Shown: positions 10,751 through 22,475 of the stretch, piece by piece
How the letters are laid out: each line of letters starts with the position of its first letter
Numbering within the stretch: the first letter of the stretch is position 1
From: Serinus canaria
Taxonomy: Eukaryota; Chordata; Aves; Passeriformes; Fringillidae
Direction of reading: 5' to 3'
Assembly (NCBI RefSeq): GCF_022539315.1
Contig: NC_066315.1
Coordinates: 124,159,374 to 124,223,373, forward strand
Length of the DNA stretch: 64,000 nucleotides
The notes under the pieces: generated by a model
The model's database searches: none
What the model was told of the DNA's origin: nothing
What the model saw: only the letters and a program-made list of their open reading frames with translations
Made by a program: the position numbers and the translations under genes

Positions 10751-13700
10751 ACAGACATAAAAACCAAACAAACTTAATTTCAAACTATGTAAGCAATAGT
10801 TTTGGGGGATAAGAGGGGTTATTTCTCATTTATATAAAACTGAGACTCATTGCATTCCTTTTGATCATGACACCCTTATGGACTGAGATCTTGTCTTTCT
10901 GCAGATTTTTTCAGAACATGAAGTTCTCGTTGCTACCTACTGCAGCAAAGTCCCAAATGATTGAACTTTCAACTAACTTAAGGAATCTTTCTTTTGGATC
11001 TATGTAGTATATGTAGAATGTCAACTTAATTATGAATACCTTTGATGGAGAAAGAGGGACTTTAGAGGTCTGATTCTGATATTCCTATTTAGGTTTCACC
11101 CTTAAACACACTCCACTAGAAGCTATAGCATCAAATCCTTATCACAGCAATTCTTGAACAGTGGCACAGTGGAGAAAATGGAAGCAGTAAATCTAATTGG
11201 GTAGAAAGTCAATTGAGCTACAGTTATAAATTTCCAGTGTACACATTCTACAAGGTGTAGTGCCTAAGCTTTTTGCAGCAGTCTTACCTCAGTCTTATTC
11301 ACATGACATAGAGACTACAAATTTACTAAGGGATATTTTTAATCTTTCCTAGAGATCATGCATGATGTTTTAATACTACAGAGAGGAACCTTGCCATTTG
11401 TGTGGAGTGTGCTGTGGGCTTTTTTCCAAATTTTGCTATACTTTGACATTTTGGGGATGGTAGCCACCACAAAGGTTATTAAAAAAAAAAAAAAAAAGCC
11501 CCAAGACAGTCTTACTGAAATTTTACTGCAGTTCTACAAAATGTTATTGGAATGAGAACTACAGGCCAGGTTCTCCACAATAGTAAATTTATATTAGTGA
11601 TCCCGCTTCAGGCAAGTTTCCATATTTGAAGCTGGAAATCACAGGTTCTGTTCAAAATTGTTTCATAGTCATAGCTCATGGCAGTTTGTTTCTACATTTA
11701 ATTTTTGTATTACTGAACATTTTTCTATGAATAAATGTTTATTGAAGAGTTGAATTTTTTACTACATTTTCAATAATGTTCGTTAAATATCCGATGCTAA
11801 GCTTAAAAGTTTTTGTTGTTATCTATACAAATTTTTTCTTTACAATATTTCCAAAATTCATATTTTTGTAATATTGTGAATGTGTTCAATTTTGCATTGC
11901 ATATTTAACAACCTTAAAGAACCATTTCTACAGTTGACAGATGTGTGTCTCTTGCATTAAAGTATTGTTTCACAGATATTTCACTGACTGGAAAAAGGCT
12001 AAACACCTGGATTACCTTTGGAATTAACAAAGTCTGTATTATTCACTTTTGAAAAGGAAGGTTAGCCACAATTTTGTGCTGTTCTTCAATAAATTGCATA
12101 GCAGAATATCACACATGGTTGATTAAAACAACTAGAACTATATAATAGTACTAACAAATTTTCAGATAGTAAAGATAATTTTAACTATGAAAATTAAAAG
12201 CTTCATCAGTTTTTAATGGAAATTTAAATAACAAGTTTTCATATAACTCAGATATTTAAAGTTTAATGTCAGATTTTTTCAATTCAAGCAAAGGAGGAGA
12301 GTCATTGAATGAAACCAGTTTTTATCTACATCTGACACCTTGTTTTTCTGATCAAATTTTGATATCTCTTAAATTTTGTACATTTATTCTACGTTTTATA
12401 AGCTCTGTTTGATCAGGAAAAATAATTTGAAATGTTGGTGTCCATGAGTTGCAGCATGATTCTGTATTTAGAAGAATTTCTGCCTAGTTTGCAGTACGAG
12501 CATGTTTGGGCAAGATCACATCACAATAGGGAAGGTGCTATAATGAGTTAACTTCATTTCTCTTCTAGAAGTCTTCTTAACACATAATTAGGAGATATTA
12601 ATGCAAGAAAAATTGATGGGTCCAAGACTTATTCTTTAGAAGGAATATTGCCTCATTCTGCCATGCATCAATTTTCTGTTCTAGCATTGCCATATTTTAG
12701 GTGGCACAGCCGGCAATAAAAACCTTGTTTTAAAAAGAATTTTTTATGCAATGGATTATGCATTTTCATTGTATTACTACTTAAAGATAAGGTGCAATGA
12801 ATTTTTTCTCTTCCTATAGGTTCATTTTAAAAAGATACAGAAAAGATTTTTTTTTTACATCAAAGAAAATAAAGTCTTTAATGAAGAGAATATTTGTTTT
12901 GGAGCAGTGTTTCTAAAGTAAGAACTCCTTCCCAGTATTAAACTTTATCCCCATATTTTCTGGAAATTTCAAAGCCTGTTTATATTGTATTTCCATAACA
13001 TATGATTCCCTGCTTTGCCTTCTCCTTCTCTGCTTCTATTTTCCTTTCTCCGTCTCACTCCTGAAAAAATGTTCCCCAGCTGAACTGTCCTACAGATCTG
13101 TTTTCCATCTTGGATATATTTTCCTCGCTCTCTCATACTATCAGTCACTCCTTCTTTTAAATTCCAACTTCTGAACGAAAATGCTCTTGTCAATCTGGCA
13201 AGTCAATGGCACAAAAATATCAGATGGTGATGTTTTTTACTGTATTTCCAATAATTTCCTCTTAAAAGGAAGCTTATGGTAGGTGTTCAGAACAACTCCA
13301 ATTTTTTCTTTGTTCTCTCCTGATTCTTCAAGGAATCCCACCTAGAAAGAAGTCATTCCTCTGTGATCTCTTCTTAATGTCTCACTTTGAGGAAGAATAC
13401 ATTTTTTCTTTTTTATTAACTATTTTAATTGATCAATATGATCTGTATCTTCCTATTTATATTAGTTTTCTAATCTTTAATATTATAACAAAAATAGTAA
13501 TTGATTTGCTTCTCACTATCTCTTTGAGTTAGGCAGCTTTTTTCTCTCTAGGATATCCAATTATACATTCAACTTAATTCTTTTTCTAATGAGATTAATA
13601 TTCCTCTCAATCTAATTTCATAGTATTACTTTTGTATCAAGATGAACTTCAGAAAACCATGTTCCTTTATAAGTGCTTTAATATATCTGTTCCTCTAAAA

Positions 13701-14060
13701 TTGAGCATGAAAACTACATTCATTTCTTTTCAAAAACCCCACTAGATTTTCTAAAAGCTAACAAAAAATCTAGAGTCACACTAAATTCTCAAAGCTATTG
13801 AAATCTGAAATGTTTCATCATAACTGGGACTAGTTAGGAAATTAATTTTTCCTTATATTTTCCCCAAAATCATAATCTGATGGATGTGCCTGAACAACAA
13901 TCTGAGTCCAAACAAAAATTCAGATGGAAAAAAAAACTCACTCATCTCAAAACTGCAGCAATTGGTTTAGAGGAGTCCTTGCGATGCACAATGCTGAAGT
14001 CTCATAGTTTGATTCCTTTCTGGTTCTGCAAAGATAGACAGAAGGAACAAAGTTTATAAA

Positions 14061-14066
14061 CCAGAC
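14061..14066. other. Target-site duplication, left copy (CCAGAC)
   Basis: The 6-bp CCAGAC flanks the LTR at 14067-14454 and recurs directly after it at 14455-14460. A 6-bp duplication is typical of ERVK/class II-type integration. Confidence 0.85.
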
Positions 14067-14454
14067 TGTTGTCTTGTTCTCAGGCGTTCCAGGATGAGGG
14101 AAGAGACGAGAAAGTTGACTCCATGTTTCAGAAGGCTTGATTTATTATTATATGATAGATAATATATTAAAACTATACTAAAAGAATAGAGGAAAGGATT
14201 TCACTACAAGGCTAAGCTAAGAATAGAAAAGGAATGAATAACAAAGGTCTTCTCTCAGACCGAGACCGGCCGGACAGGTGAACTGTGATTGGCTCTTAAT
14301 TGGAAACAGCATGAGGAGGCCAATCACAGATTCCCCTGTTGCATTCCACAGCAGCAGATAAGAATTGTTTACAGTTTGTTCCTGAGGCCTCTCAGTTTCT
14401 TCAGGAGGGGAGAAATCCTAAGGAAAGGATTTTTCATAAAACATGTCGGTGACA
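14067..14454 (-). mobile_element. Solo LTR of an endogenous retrovirus (class II/ERVK-like)
   Basis: A 388-bp element with canonical TGT...ACA ends, flanked by the direct 6-bp duplication CCAGAC. By orientation it lies on the minus strand: a polyadenylation signal AATAAA appears in the complement of 14141-14146, near the end corresponding to R/U5. CCAAT boxes appear in the complement of the ATTGG at about 14287 and 14300, in the U3-like half. A second copy of the same family, similar over nearly its full length, is at 26954-27336. There is no internal gag, pol or env sequence on either side, so this is a solo LTR left by LTR-LTR recombination. The family name is inferred; the LTR nature rests on ends, TSD and the second copy. 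Confidence 0.88.
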
Positions 14455-14460
14455 CCAGAC
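14455..14460. other. Target-site duplication, right copy (CCAGAC)
   Basis: Matches 14061-14066 exactly and bounds the solo LTR. Confidence 0.85.
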
Positions 14461-14508
14461 ATTGTCCAGTGAAGCCACTCAAACTTTTTTTTAAAAAACC
14501 CAACAAGG

Positions 14509-14540
14509 CAACCAACCAACCAACCAACCAGCCAACCAAC
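14509..14540. repeat. (CCAA)n microsatellite
   Basis: Tandem AACC/CCAA tetranucleotides with one CCAG interruption, about 50 bp beyond the LTR. The open frame of 103 codons around 14289-14600 runs through the LTR and this repeat and is not a gene. Confidence 0.9.
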
Positions 14541-16359
14541 AAAAATCAACCCCCAGGCCCAAGGACAAGACAATTTCATATTGCTTTAATAATATTATAA
14601 GGTTGTGTGTTCCTGGGAATTTTAGACTAGCTGCTAGTAACATGTCCATTTTTTTCTTTGAATGTCTATATTGGTTGTTGCAAGCAGCAAACATAAATAC
14701 ATGATGAAATACTTGATTTTCTTGACTTGGGCTTCTATATTATTATGAACACTAAAAATGCTTAAATATGTTTCCAAATATGTCATACCCACACAAACTT
14801 GGCATTAGTTAGATCAAATTTAAGCAAATATGACCTATGTAGACATTACTGCTAAGCCAAGGAATATGGAAAGAGGAGATGGATATTTGGGTAATCTAAA
14901 GCAGTGCAATCAGATTTCTTAAATGTAGGTCATAAATCCCAATATTGCTATAATAATAGAGCAGTTTAAAGGTATTTGATAAATAGGTTCTCTCTGCATG
15001 ACAAAGCTAATACTATACCCAAGGGAGACCAGTGCTTACTCTCAGTGTGAGTTGCAAGTGAAATGTCTAAAATGTAGGGGAAGAAATACATATATTCAAA
15101 GTCAGTAAATAAATAAGTACTTTTGCTTTTTCTTTCTTCCTAAATATGTAGGATAGATAGAATCTCATGTATGAAGCTGAATGTGTCAAATTATGGAGAA
15201 GCTAATAGAAACTTGGTATAATAAAATAAATGGAAGCTATTTGACTATGTGAATTAAACAGGTATTACAAAATTGCTGTACAAGCTGTTATGTGTTATGA
15301 ATAAAAAAAATAACATGAAATAGGAGAGTATTTATAAAAGAATAATAGCAAAATTACTAAATATGGTTTTCCTGGTGAGAAAGTTTGAGTGGACTGGGCA
15401 TTGTTAGTCTGCAGAATATGTGACTAGAGTGGGGGGAAAAGTTAATTGTTTAGGGCAGTGAGATATATATTATGTAGGCCCAACATTAATTCTGCCAGAA
15501 TTTTCTAGTAGGAGCTGTGTACAGCAGATGAGCTTGCTGTCTTTCACATTTCTGACTAAAGGATTTGGGAGTAAAGCACTGCCTGCCTTTTTTTTTTTTT
15601 TCTTTCTATTTAGACAGCAGTTTCCTAACAGAATGAGCTGTTTTTTAGACAGGCTTTGATTAGGAGATGATTAGCAGTGTTAGTATAACTAATTAGTATA
15701 ACTAATTATAGTACTAATAAAGATAAACAATTGAATGCTGCTTAAGCAGCAGATGAATAACGTTATGTTCTTCTATAGGCAGAGAGTTTCAAGACTTTGC
15801 AAAAAATAAAAAGGACTGAACAAGATTTTATTGTTTGATAAAAAAGTTTCATGGTATTGAAATTGCTGAAGAAATGTTGCTGAAGGAAGAGCAAAGATGA
15901 TCCAAACTGGGTCATTTTCTGCCTGCCTGCAGTGCCAGGGCTTCCCTAGCTCCTGAACCAGGCACCTGGGAACTAGGAATCTCATGAGACCCAGCTGTCA
16001 GTTTCCAGGGTTCCAATGTTGCTATAAATTAAAAACCCAAGAATGAAACGCAACTGTTCAATAAAACTAGTTTGAGATCTGGAAGGAAATCTTACACATC
16101 CTTTGAAATAACTCAGTTTTAACCAGCTAGTTCCAATGATGATGGCAACAAAAGTAATAAAGGACAAAAAACAAGGAAGTTAAAAACTGTATTTCTTACC
16201 CTCTCTAAAACCCAAATATTTGGGGAATTTTGTGTTTGCTGGGCTTAATCTGTCAGTTTATATGGATATGAAAACCAAATGAACAAACCACTGAATTGAT
16301 TTGACTGGATTCAGAAGTCTGTTCATAAAGTCAGAAAAAATCAGACACATACGTTACTG
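14541..16359. other. Unannotated non-coding DNA
   Basis: No gene recognised. It contains a T14 run (15588-15601) and a 13-bp tandem duplication at 15681-15706 (TAGTATAACTAAT twice). Confidence 0.5.
15681..15706. repeat. 13-bp tandem duplication
   Basis: TAGTATAACTAAT occurs twice in a row. Confidence 0.9.
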
Positions 16360-17010
16360 CTAATCAAAGACATTTATTGATTTTGGCTTTCTCTAAGTCC
16401 TATTGTTTTTTTGGCTTCAGAAATCCCCTAGTCCTAACCCTACCCCCACCAAGACACTGCCAAATTTGATAATTAAATTTGATAATTTGATAATTTATGA
16501 CACCTCCTCAGCTACCTCTCATGTGAATGTCCCATCAATGTGATCTTTCCAGGGTGGGGGGTTTACAACTGAGCCAGTTTGTGTAACAGAGGAGGGGTGT
16601 TCAATCCCTCTGACCAGAAGTTATGCCACACACCCAAAAACTCCTCCTCCTTACCCCCTTTGTTGGGGTGAATTGTGTGCAAACCTGGTCTCAGCAGATG
16701 AGCCTGTGGTCTACAACCTCCTCCTCCCCAAACACAGCCAAAGCTGATTTTCAGGACAGCTGTGGGGTTTGGCTTTTTTTGTAGCAACATTCTTCTCCCT
16801 TAGACTTGCTTACTTCCTAGACCTGAGAAGTTGGACAATTATGTCATGTTAAGCCTCTGAGTTCCCTTAGGTGGCCTAACTCACAGTCCAAAGTTCCAGT
16901 CATAATCAGAGGGGGGCAGGCTTCAGCGGTCGCAGCTTCTTTGTACAATTTTACCATAGTGGGCAAAAAGTTCTTCGTATCAATGTTTGAGCCATTAGCC
17001 ATAACTTTTC
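16360..17010 (-). mobile_element. Probable LTR of an endogenous retrovirus, different family
   Basis: A GC-richer block about 650 bp long stands out from its AT-rich surroundings. Its complement carries AATAAA near one end (from TTTATTG at about 16374-16380), as expected for the 3' part of an LTR, and purine-rich U3-like sequence upstream. I could not find clean TG/CA ends or a target-site duplication, so the boundaries are approximate and the call is an inference. The plus strand around 16455-16495 shows small nested repeats of AATTTGATAATT. The 75-codon minus frame at 16563-16790 is a by-product. Confidence 0.4.
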
Positions 17011-17017
17011 AGTCTCT

Positions 17018-17290
17018 TGAAACCCAGAGTTGGAAGGATCCCATAAAAATCATTCAGTCCTTGTCTTAGACTTCCCACAGAACAACCTAAAAGTTAAACC
17101 ATATATCTTAGATTGTTGTCAAAAGATTTCTTAGGCACTGACAGGATTGAGGCCATGATGTCTATGAGAAGCCTGTTCCAGTTCTTATCCACTCTCTTAG
17201 TAAAAAACTTTCAGATCCTTAGTGCTGGTCATCCTATATTTCTAAACAAAGACTTGAATTTCAGGTGCTTCAAATTCAGGCATACAGCAA
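17018..17290 (-). mobile_element. CR1 LINE fragment, 3' end, antisense
   Basis: Starts with 'AGAGTTGGAAGGATCCC', the complement of a CR1 tail, followed by 'cacagaacaacctaaaagtt', 'gttgtcaaaagatttctta' and 'gcctgttccagttcttatc'. The order and spacing match antisense avian CR1. It is degraded and non-coding. Confidence 0.8.
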
Positions 17291-20200
17291 TAAAGTGATT
17301 TTTTTCAATCCCTCAATGGTTAGAATACCGTTTTATGCAAGGTGAGAGTTTTAAAATGAGAAACACCACTATACAGGAAATTCGATAAATTGACCCAGAA
17401 TGTCTCTTCTTTTTGACTTGCTGTCTACGATGTTCTGTGTAAATAATCGTGTTACTTTTTTTTTGAGATATTTTAAAAACACAAGAAATTATTTAGACTC
17501 CAAATTTTTTTGTTAGCTCAACTAAATTTCTATATATCTGGTTGGAGTCACATTGCAAGTCACCAGCCTGGAAAAAAAATGCTAATTTACTTTGATCCCT
17601 CCATAGAATTACATGCTGAAATATCACAAAATTCTGTGACAGAAATTCCTACCTTAGCTCTTACTGCTATAGCTGAATAATCAATATTTCAGCGCTCAAG
17701 TTTTGTTCCCTGCTTTGTTTTCCAGGTTATATATCCCTTTTCAGAAGATGATGTTTCCTGAAGAATGGGGTTATTGGGAATTATGTCTTGGTAAGTTTGT
17801 AGTTTTGTTATATATTCTCATTGATATCAGTTGAATGTCTTACATTAAAATTTGGAAAATGTTTTTTATATGGAGCTCTCCTATCATTTGGGACTCATAC
17901 TCTGAAAATCATTCTTCAGGCTTGAAACCTTTATGAATTCATGCCACTGTGGATCTACAATAGCATCAAGATATCATCAGTGCTTATTACAATCTAATTC
18001 AGAAATATTCTACTGGACAGAACTCAAAGCATGTTGAGAAAATTCTCAGAAATATCAGAAATCTGGGATTTACAAGAAGAAACGGATGGTATCTGAGAAA
18101 TCCTTAAAGATGTCAAATAAAAAAGCAAGTTATTCTGAGTAAAATAAATTCTTTAGTACTCATTTTGCATCTTCTTAAAAATTCCAGTGCTGTTTTAAAC
18201 ATTTTCTTGAACAAGTATATGTCATAACATCTAAATAATAACCCACAATACACCTGGAATGGAGTTTAATAAGCTGTCATCTGTCAACTATTCTGACAAT
18301 ACAAGCAATGATTGAACTTTCCTTTTGTTAATACAAGGCTCTGAAATCTTTGCTACCAGTCTGCACTTGTGAGAAGAAATTCCAGTTTTGCACAACTGTT
18401 GACAGTTTCCCCAGGAGATGTATCTCATTAGTTCCAGGGCTTTGGTGCCTACTGACCTGTTGCTGGAATGGTGTCATTGGAGTCCAAATGAAGTTGAGCA
18501 GAAAGAACAGTAATACAACTGTGGTCTTATTAGAAAACCATATTGAACTTTAGATCCAGTATAATTAGGTTTGTTTTAAGATTGTCTTTCCTTAGTGGAT
18601 TTGTGCCTAAGGGCTTTCAAGTAACTAGCAAGGTTGATTAGCTACAAATGAGAGAATACTTCATAAATCAAACATTAAATTCTTTTTTATAATTGCTTTG
18701 AGATTTTGAACCAGTTATACAGTTTATTATCAGGGAATGCACAGAAAATAATTTCTGGCTCATCTCTGTGAAAATTGAATTTCCGAAATAGTACTGTTAA
18801 GATTAAAAATACTATATTCAAATAACAACTCTTACCAGTGCTCCTCAAAGCAATTTAGTTTGTTAAATATTTTAAGTGAGAAACAATTTGCCATGTAGTA
18901 CTGTCTGGTTTACTCTTAATATGATGAGCCTTACTGCCAAAATTCTAATTAGGTTCAGCCTATCAGCCACATTTGAGATTAGCCATGTGGCATCCTAACA
19001 AAGATTAGGATGATTACTGCAGGACTTAAGCATAATACTCTTTCCCTTCAAGCAAGAGCTTACTCAAGAAAGTAAGAAGGAACATGTGCTTAAAATTTGC
19101 TGATGACTAGGCTCTCTCTCACAACAAGTTTTCCATTACTAATGGAAGTACCAAAAGCATAAGTCTGAATTTCTCTGATCTTTCAGTCACAGCAGACTCA
19201 CCCATGTGTCAACTGGTTACACTAAAATGGCTAAGAAATATGACCTACATTTCATTGGCCCTGCAAAGAGAAAAAAGAAAGGTGACAGTGCATTCTTCTG
19301 ACATACAAGTGAGCATTTTCTTCATTGCTGTCAGAACTTCCATGGTCTGGACTCTTCTGCCCTAGAGAAAGACTGACAGCTTTAGGACCTCACTTAAGAC
19401 TAAACTTGGCAACATCATAGGATGACACTGTAAATAATATTCAGAAATATATCTTTTAATTTGATGTTGCCAAACCGACTCTCTATTCCTGTCCTGCTCT
19501 GATCTTCATCATCCCTCATAAATCATCTTTAGAGCCAAGCTCAATTCTCAAGAGGACATTGACTGAATGACTAATTCCTTCCAAAATAAACATCAAAATG
19601 AACTGTCCTTTCACAAAGTTAAACATAGATAGGATGAAAAAAAGTCAGAAACTGGGGTGAAAATATTGGATTTGAGCTCACCAATACAGTGTAAGAAAGC
19701 TGTCTCTTCTTGCAAATCATAAAGAGTAGATGAAACCCCAATTACTTAAACTCTACCATTGAAGGAAAATGCCATTTCAAATTCCTCTGCCCAAATCTCA
19801 GAATATAGGAAAATTGCTGATTGCCTTTGTTTCTTGATTATTCAGCATACTTTTTGGCTAATATTTTTTTACACCCATGGGACATATCTGCTGGGGATAC
19901 GTGGTCCTTTTTTGCATGGGAATTAGAGCCAACAGATTATATGGGAGCAGTGCGAGTTGGACATCTTTCCCTTAGAGTTATGATAGGCCTGAAAGACAAA
20001 AACCTGTGTGTCTTTCTCAGTTATGGAAGAAACAGTTGAGAAAACTTGATTATGAAGAAAGAAAACAAAAAGCAGGAGATATTAAGGCAAGTGTCCTGCA
20101 TGTTTGCATATCCAGTGCTTGAAGAAATGAAGGACACAGTGTGTAGGACACATCTTGTGGCCCAGCTCATGTAGCCCTTCTTTCAGCTTTAAAGAGATAT

Positions 20201-22185
20201 CGGACCCACAATTTTCATTCTGCTTCTCTGTGGTATTTGCTATTCTTTTAACAGCTGATATTGCATATATGTAACAAATGACCCATTATTGTCATGTAAT
20301 TGTTATTACTGTAAGAATCTATACAGAGCACAAAGAACTAGAAAAAGCAATGTACTTGCAGACTGACCTTGTGCTACCACATATTAAGAATTTATTACAC
20401 TTCTCCTTTTTGCTAGCATAGATTTCATCTGAGCTCTTGCTTTTATCGGTTTAACATTAGTTTTGTGTGCCGCTTGTTAGAAGAACCATAACGAGGTAGG
20501 GTAAATTAAAATACGGACAAATATGCTGATTAATATGATGCTTTAAGTCAAATTATTTAATTATATTAGTGACAAGTTTAACAGATTAGCTTTGATCATC
20601 TAAAATGCATGTGTGTACATTCACACATATCTGCATGAAAAACTAATAGATTTTCCATCAAATTTTGGAGAAAAGCTTTTGTATTTTTTATTCAATTTGA
20701 AGAGAAACCTGATATTGTTGTTTAAAAAAACTTGCAGGACTGCTTCTCATTGATCTGAGAACTATTTCTCAGATTTTTAAATTTTATAGTATTATTTTTG
20801 AGCTGAATTCAAGTATTTTGTGGGTACACACCAAAAAGAACTCAAAAAAAGTCAATTATAATACTTGATCTTATGTTTTGGCCCATGGATTTCTTTCAAA
20901 TTATGCTGTTTCAGCAGGTTTCTCATGACTTTCTCCAAACACTATCAGCAAATGGGTGAAAGTGCTCAGGACAGCTTATGGCCATATCTACCCTCTTTAC
21001 TAGCCAAGTATTACTGACAAAAGAACACCACAGAAGCTGACTTAAAAAATCAGGGGAAAAAAGCTTGATTTAAACAATGATACACTCTATATAACATGCT
21101 TACCCCTGCATCTCCTCAGATTCCATCTAACATTGCTTGAAGCTGTGTTACTTATTTCTTGCCTAAAAGTGGAGTCATTGTTATGCTGATATGTTCTAAA
21201 ACAAATTTTAAAATATTAAAATTAAAATGATAAGATGAAAATTTCCTTATTAATAGCAAAAAAATTGCGGTTATTCATTTTACCCCCATATATCTTGATT
21301 AATGGGTGGACAATTGTTTTGACTGCTCCATATTGTAAATCTCTGGGAACCACAGTAAGAGCTATACAGGAGATAGAGCCTAAGGTGTTTCTGGATAGGC
21401 TGCAGAGACAGGGTTCTGTTTTGGTGTAGGATTAAAGTTTGGGCAGATATACATAATTCATTATTAGATCCTGCCAGATCCATATTCTGATTAAAGTTTG
21501 GGGCAGTTATATATAATTCATTATTAGATCCTGCCAGATCCATATTCTATATGGGCAGGTGTAGAGTTTTCAGCTGTTTATTGATATCTGAGTCTCTGCT
21601 TTGATTGCAGTCAGTGCAGTGATAAGACTTAGGAGGGGGTATTTAAATCTCATTTATTCCAGGTGAATCTGGGAATACTGAAATCAAAGGTTTTGTGTAC
21701 AGTTTCTTCTAGATAGTTTTAGAGATCTCACATTCCAATAAAGACTAATGCTGAATTCCAAAACTTTAACATCATTCACAACATAGATTCTCTAGTTGCT
21801 GGCAGCCTTTGTGTTAGGATATTTCAGAAAACAAACAAAAACCACACCATTGGCAAAACTGTCCTTAGGCAGCTGAAAAAAATCTTTCTGAGAATTTCAG
21901 CTAAAATATGATCTCACTATGAGGAAAATGAGCAGCAGTTCTGTTTGTCTGCATTTATAAAGAGGGTGTGGTATCAGCAGATAGGACAGCTCAGACAGTC
22001 AAAACTTGAGGCTTTGAAGTCAAATTCATATAGTGCTGTACATCAAAATCATACCCTGATGACAAGTTCACTTAATAAGCAAGTACAGTAAATACAACAC
22101 AGACCATTGTCTCCAAATATTCACTTTCTGCTTCTGGGGAAGAGGAACAATAGTACTTCAAAGCAGAAAAAAAGAAGATACCAAA
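17291..22185. other. Unannotated non-coding DNA
   Basis: Nearly 5 kb with no gene and no assignable transposon, apart from the tandem duplication at 21431-21549. The stretch 20400-20720 looks less repeat-like and could be conserved non-coding sequence (see findings). Confidence 0.5.
21431..21549. repeat. Tandem duplication of a 59/60-bp unit
   Basis: Unit 1 is 21431-21489 and unit 2 is 21490-21549. They differ by one inserted G in a G run and a few substitutions (for example GATATACATAA against GTTATATATAA) and share the 3' half ATTCATTATTAGATCCTGCC exactly. The 87-codon minus frame here repeats the peptide MDLAGSNNEL because of the duplication and is not a gene. Confidence 0.95.
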
Positions 22186-22475
22186 AATCATAAAATCATA
22201 GAATGACTTGCATTAGAAAGGACTTTAAAGATCATTCCTTTCCAGCTCCATGACACTTTCCACTAGACCAGCTTGTTCAAAGCCACATGCAGGGCTAGAA
22301 CAAGTCCAGGCATGGGTCATCCACAACTTCTCTGGGCACCTGTTCCAGTGCCTCACCACCCTCAGAGTGAAGAATTTCTTCCTCAGGATATCTAATGTAA
22401 ACCTATCCTCTTTCTGTTACCCCTTGTCCAGTCTGTACAGGCCCTTGTAAAAACTGCTATTCACCCTAGACCCTA
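22186..22475 (-). mobile_element. CR1 LINE fragment, 3' end, antisense
   Basis: Begins with 'ATCATAAAATCATAGAATG', the complement of the CR1 8-bp terminal repeats, then 'actttaaagatcatt', 'ttccactagaccagcttg', 'atccacaacttctctgggc', 'tgttccagtgcctcacc' and 'gaagaatttcttcct'. This is one of the better-preserved CR1 tails in the window. The 66-codon frame at 22250-22450 is inside it and is not a gene. Confidence 0.92.

Larger units (their letters stand above)
4831..14060. other. Unannotated AT-rich non-coding DNA
   Basis: More than 9 kb without a gene or an assignable interspersed repeat. All open frames are short (at most about 80 codons), lysine/phenylalanine/isoleucine-rich as expected from AT-rich DNA, and lack recognisable domains. 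Features inside it are listed separately: two hairpins (9707-9748 and 10709-10750) and the G/C-free block (10141-10293). An A15-18 run lies near 11480-11497. Confidence 0.5.

Noticed and set aside
14289..14600. 103-codon plus frame
   Set aside because: Lies across the solo LTR end and a CCAA microsatellite.
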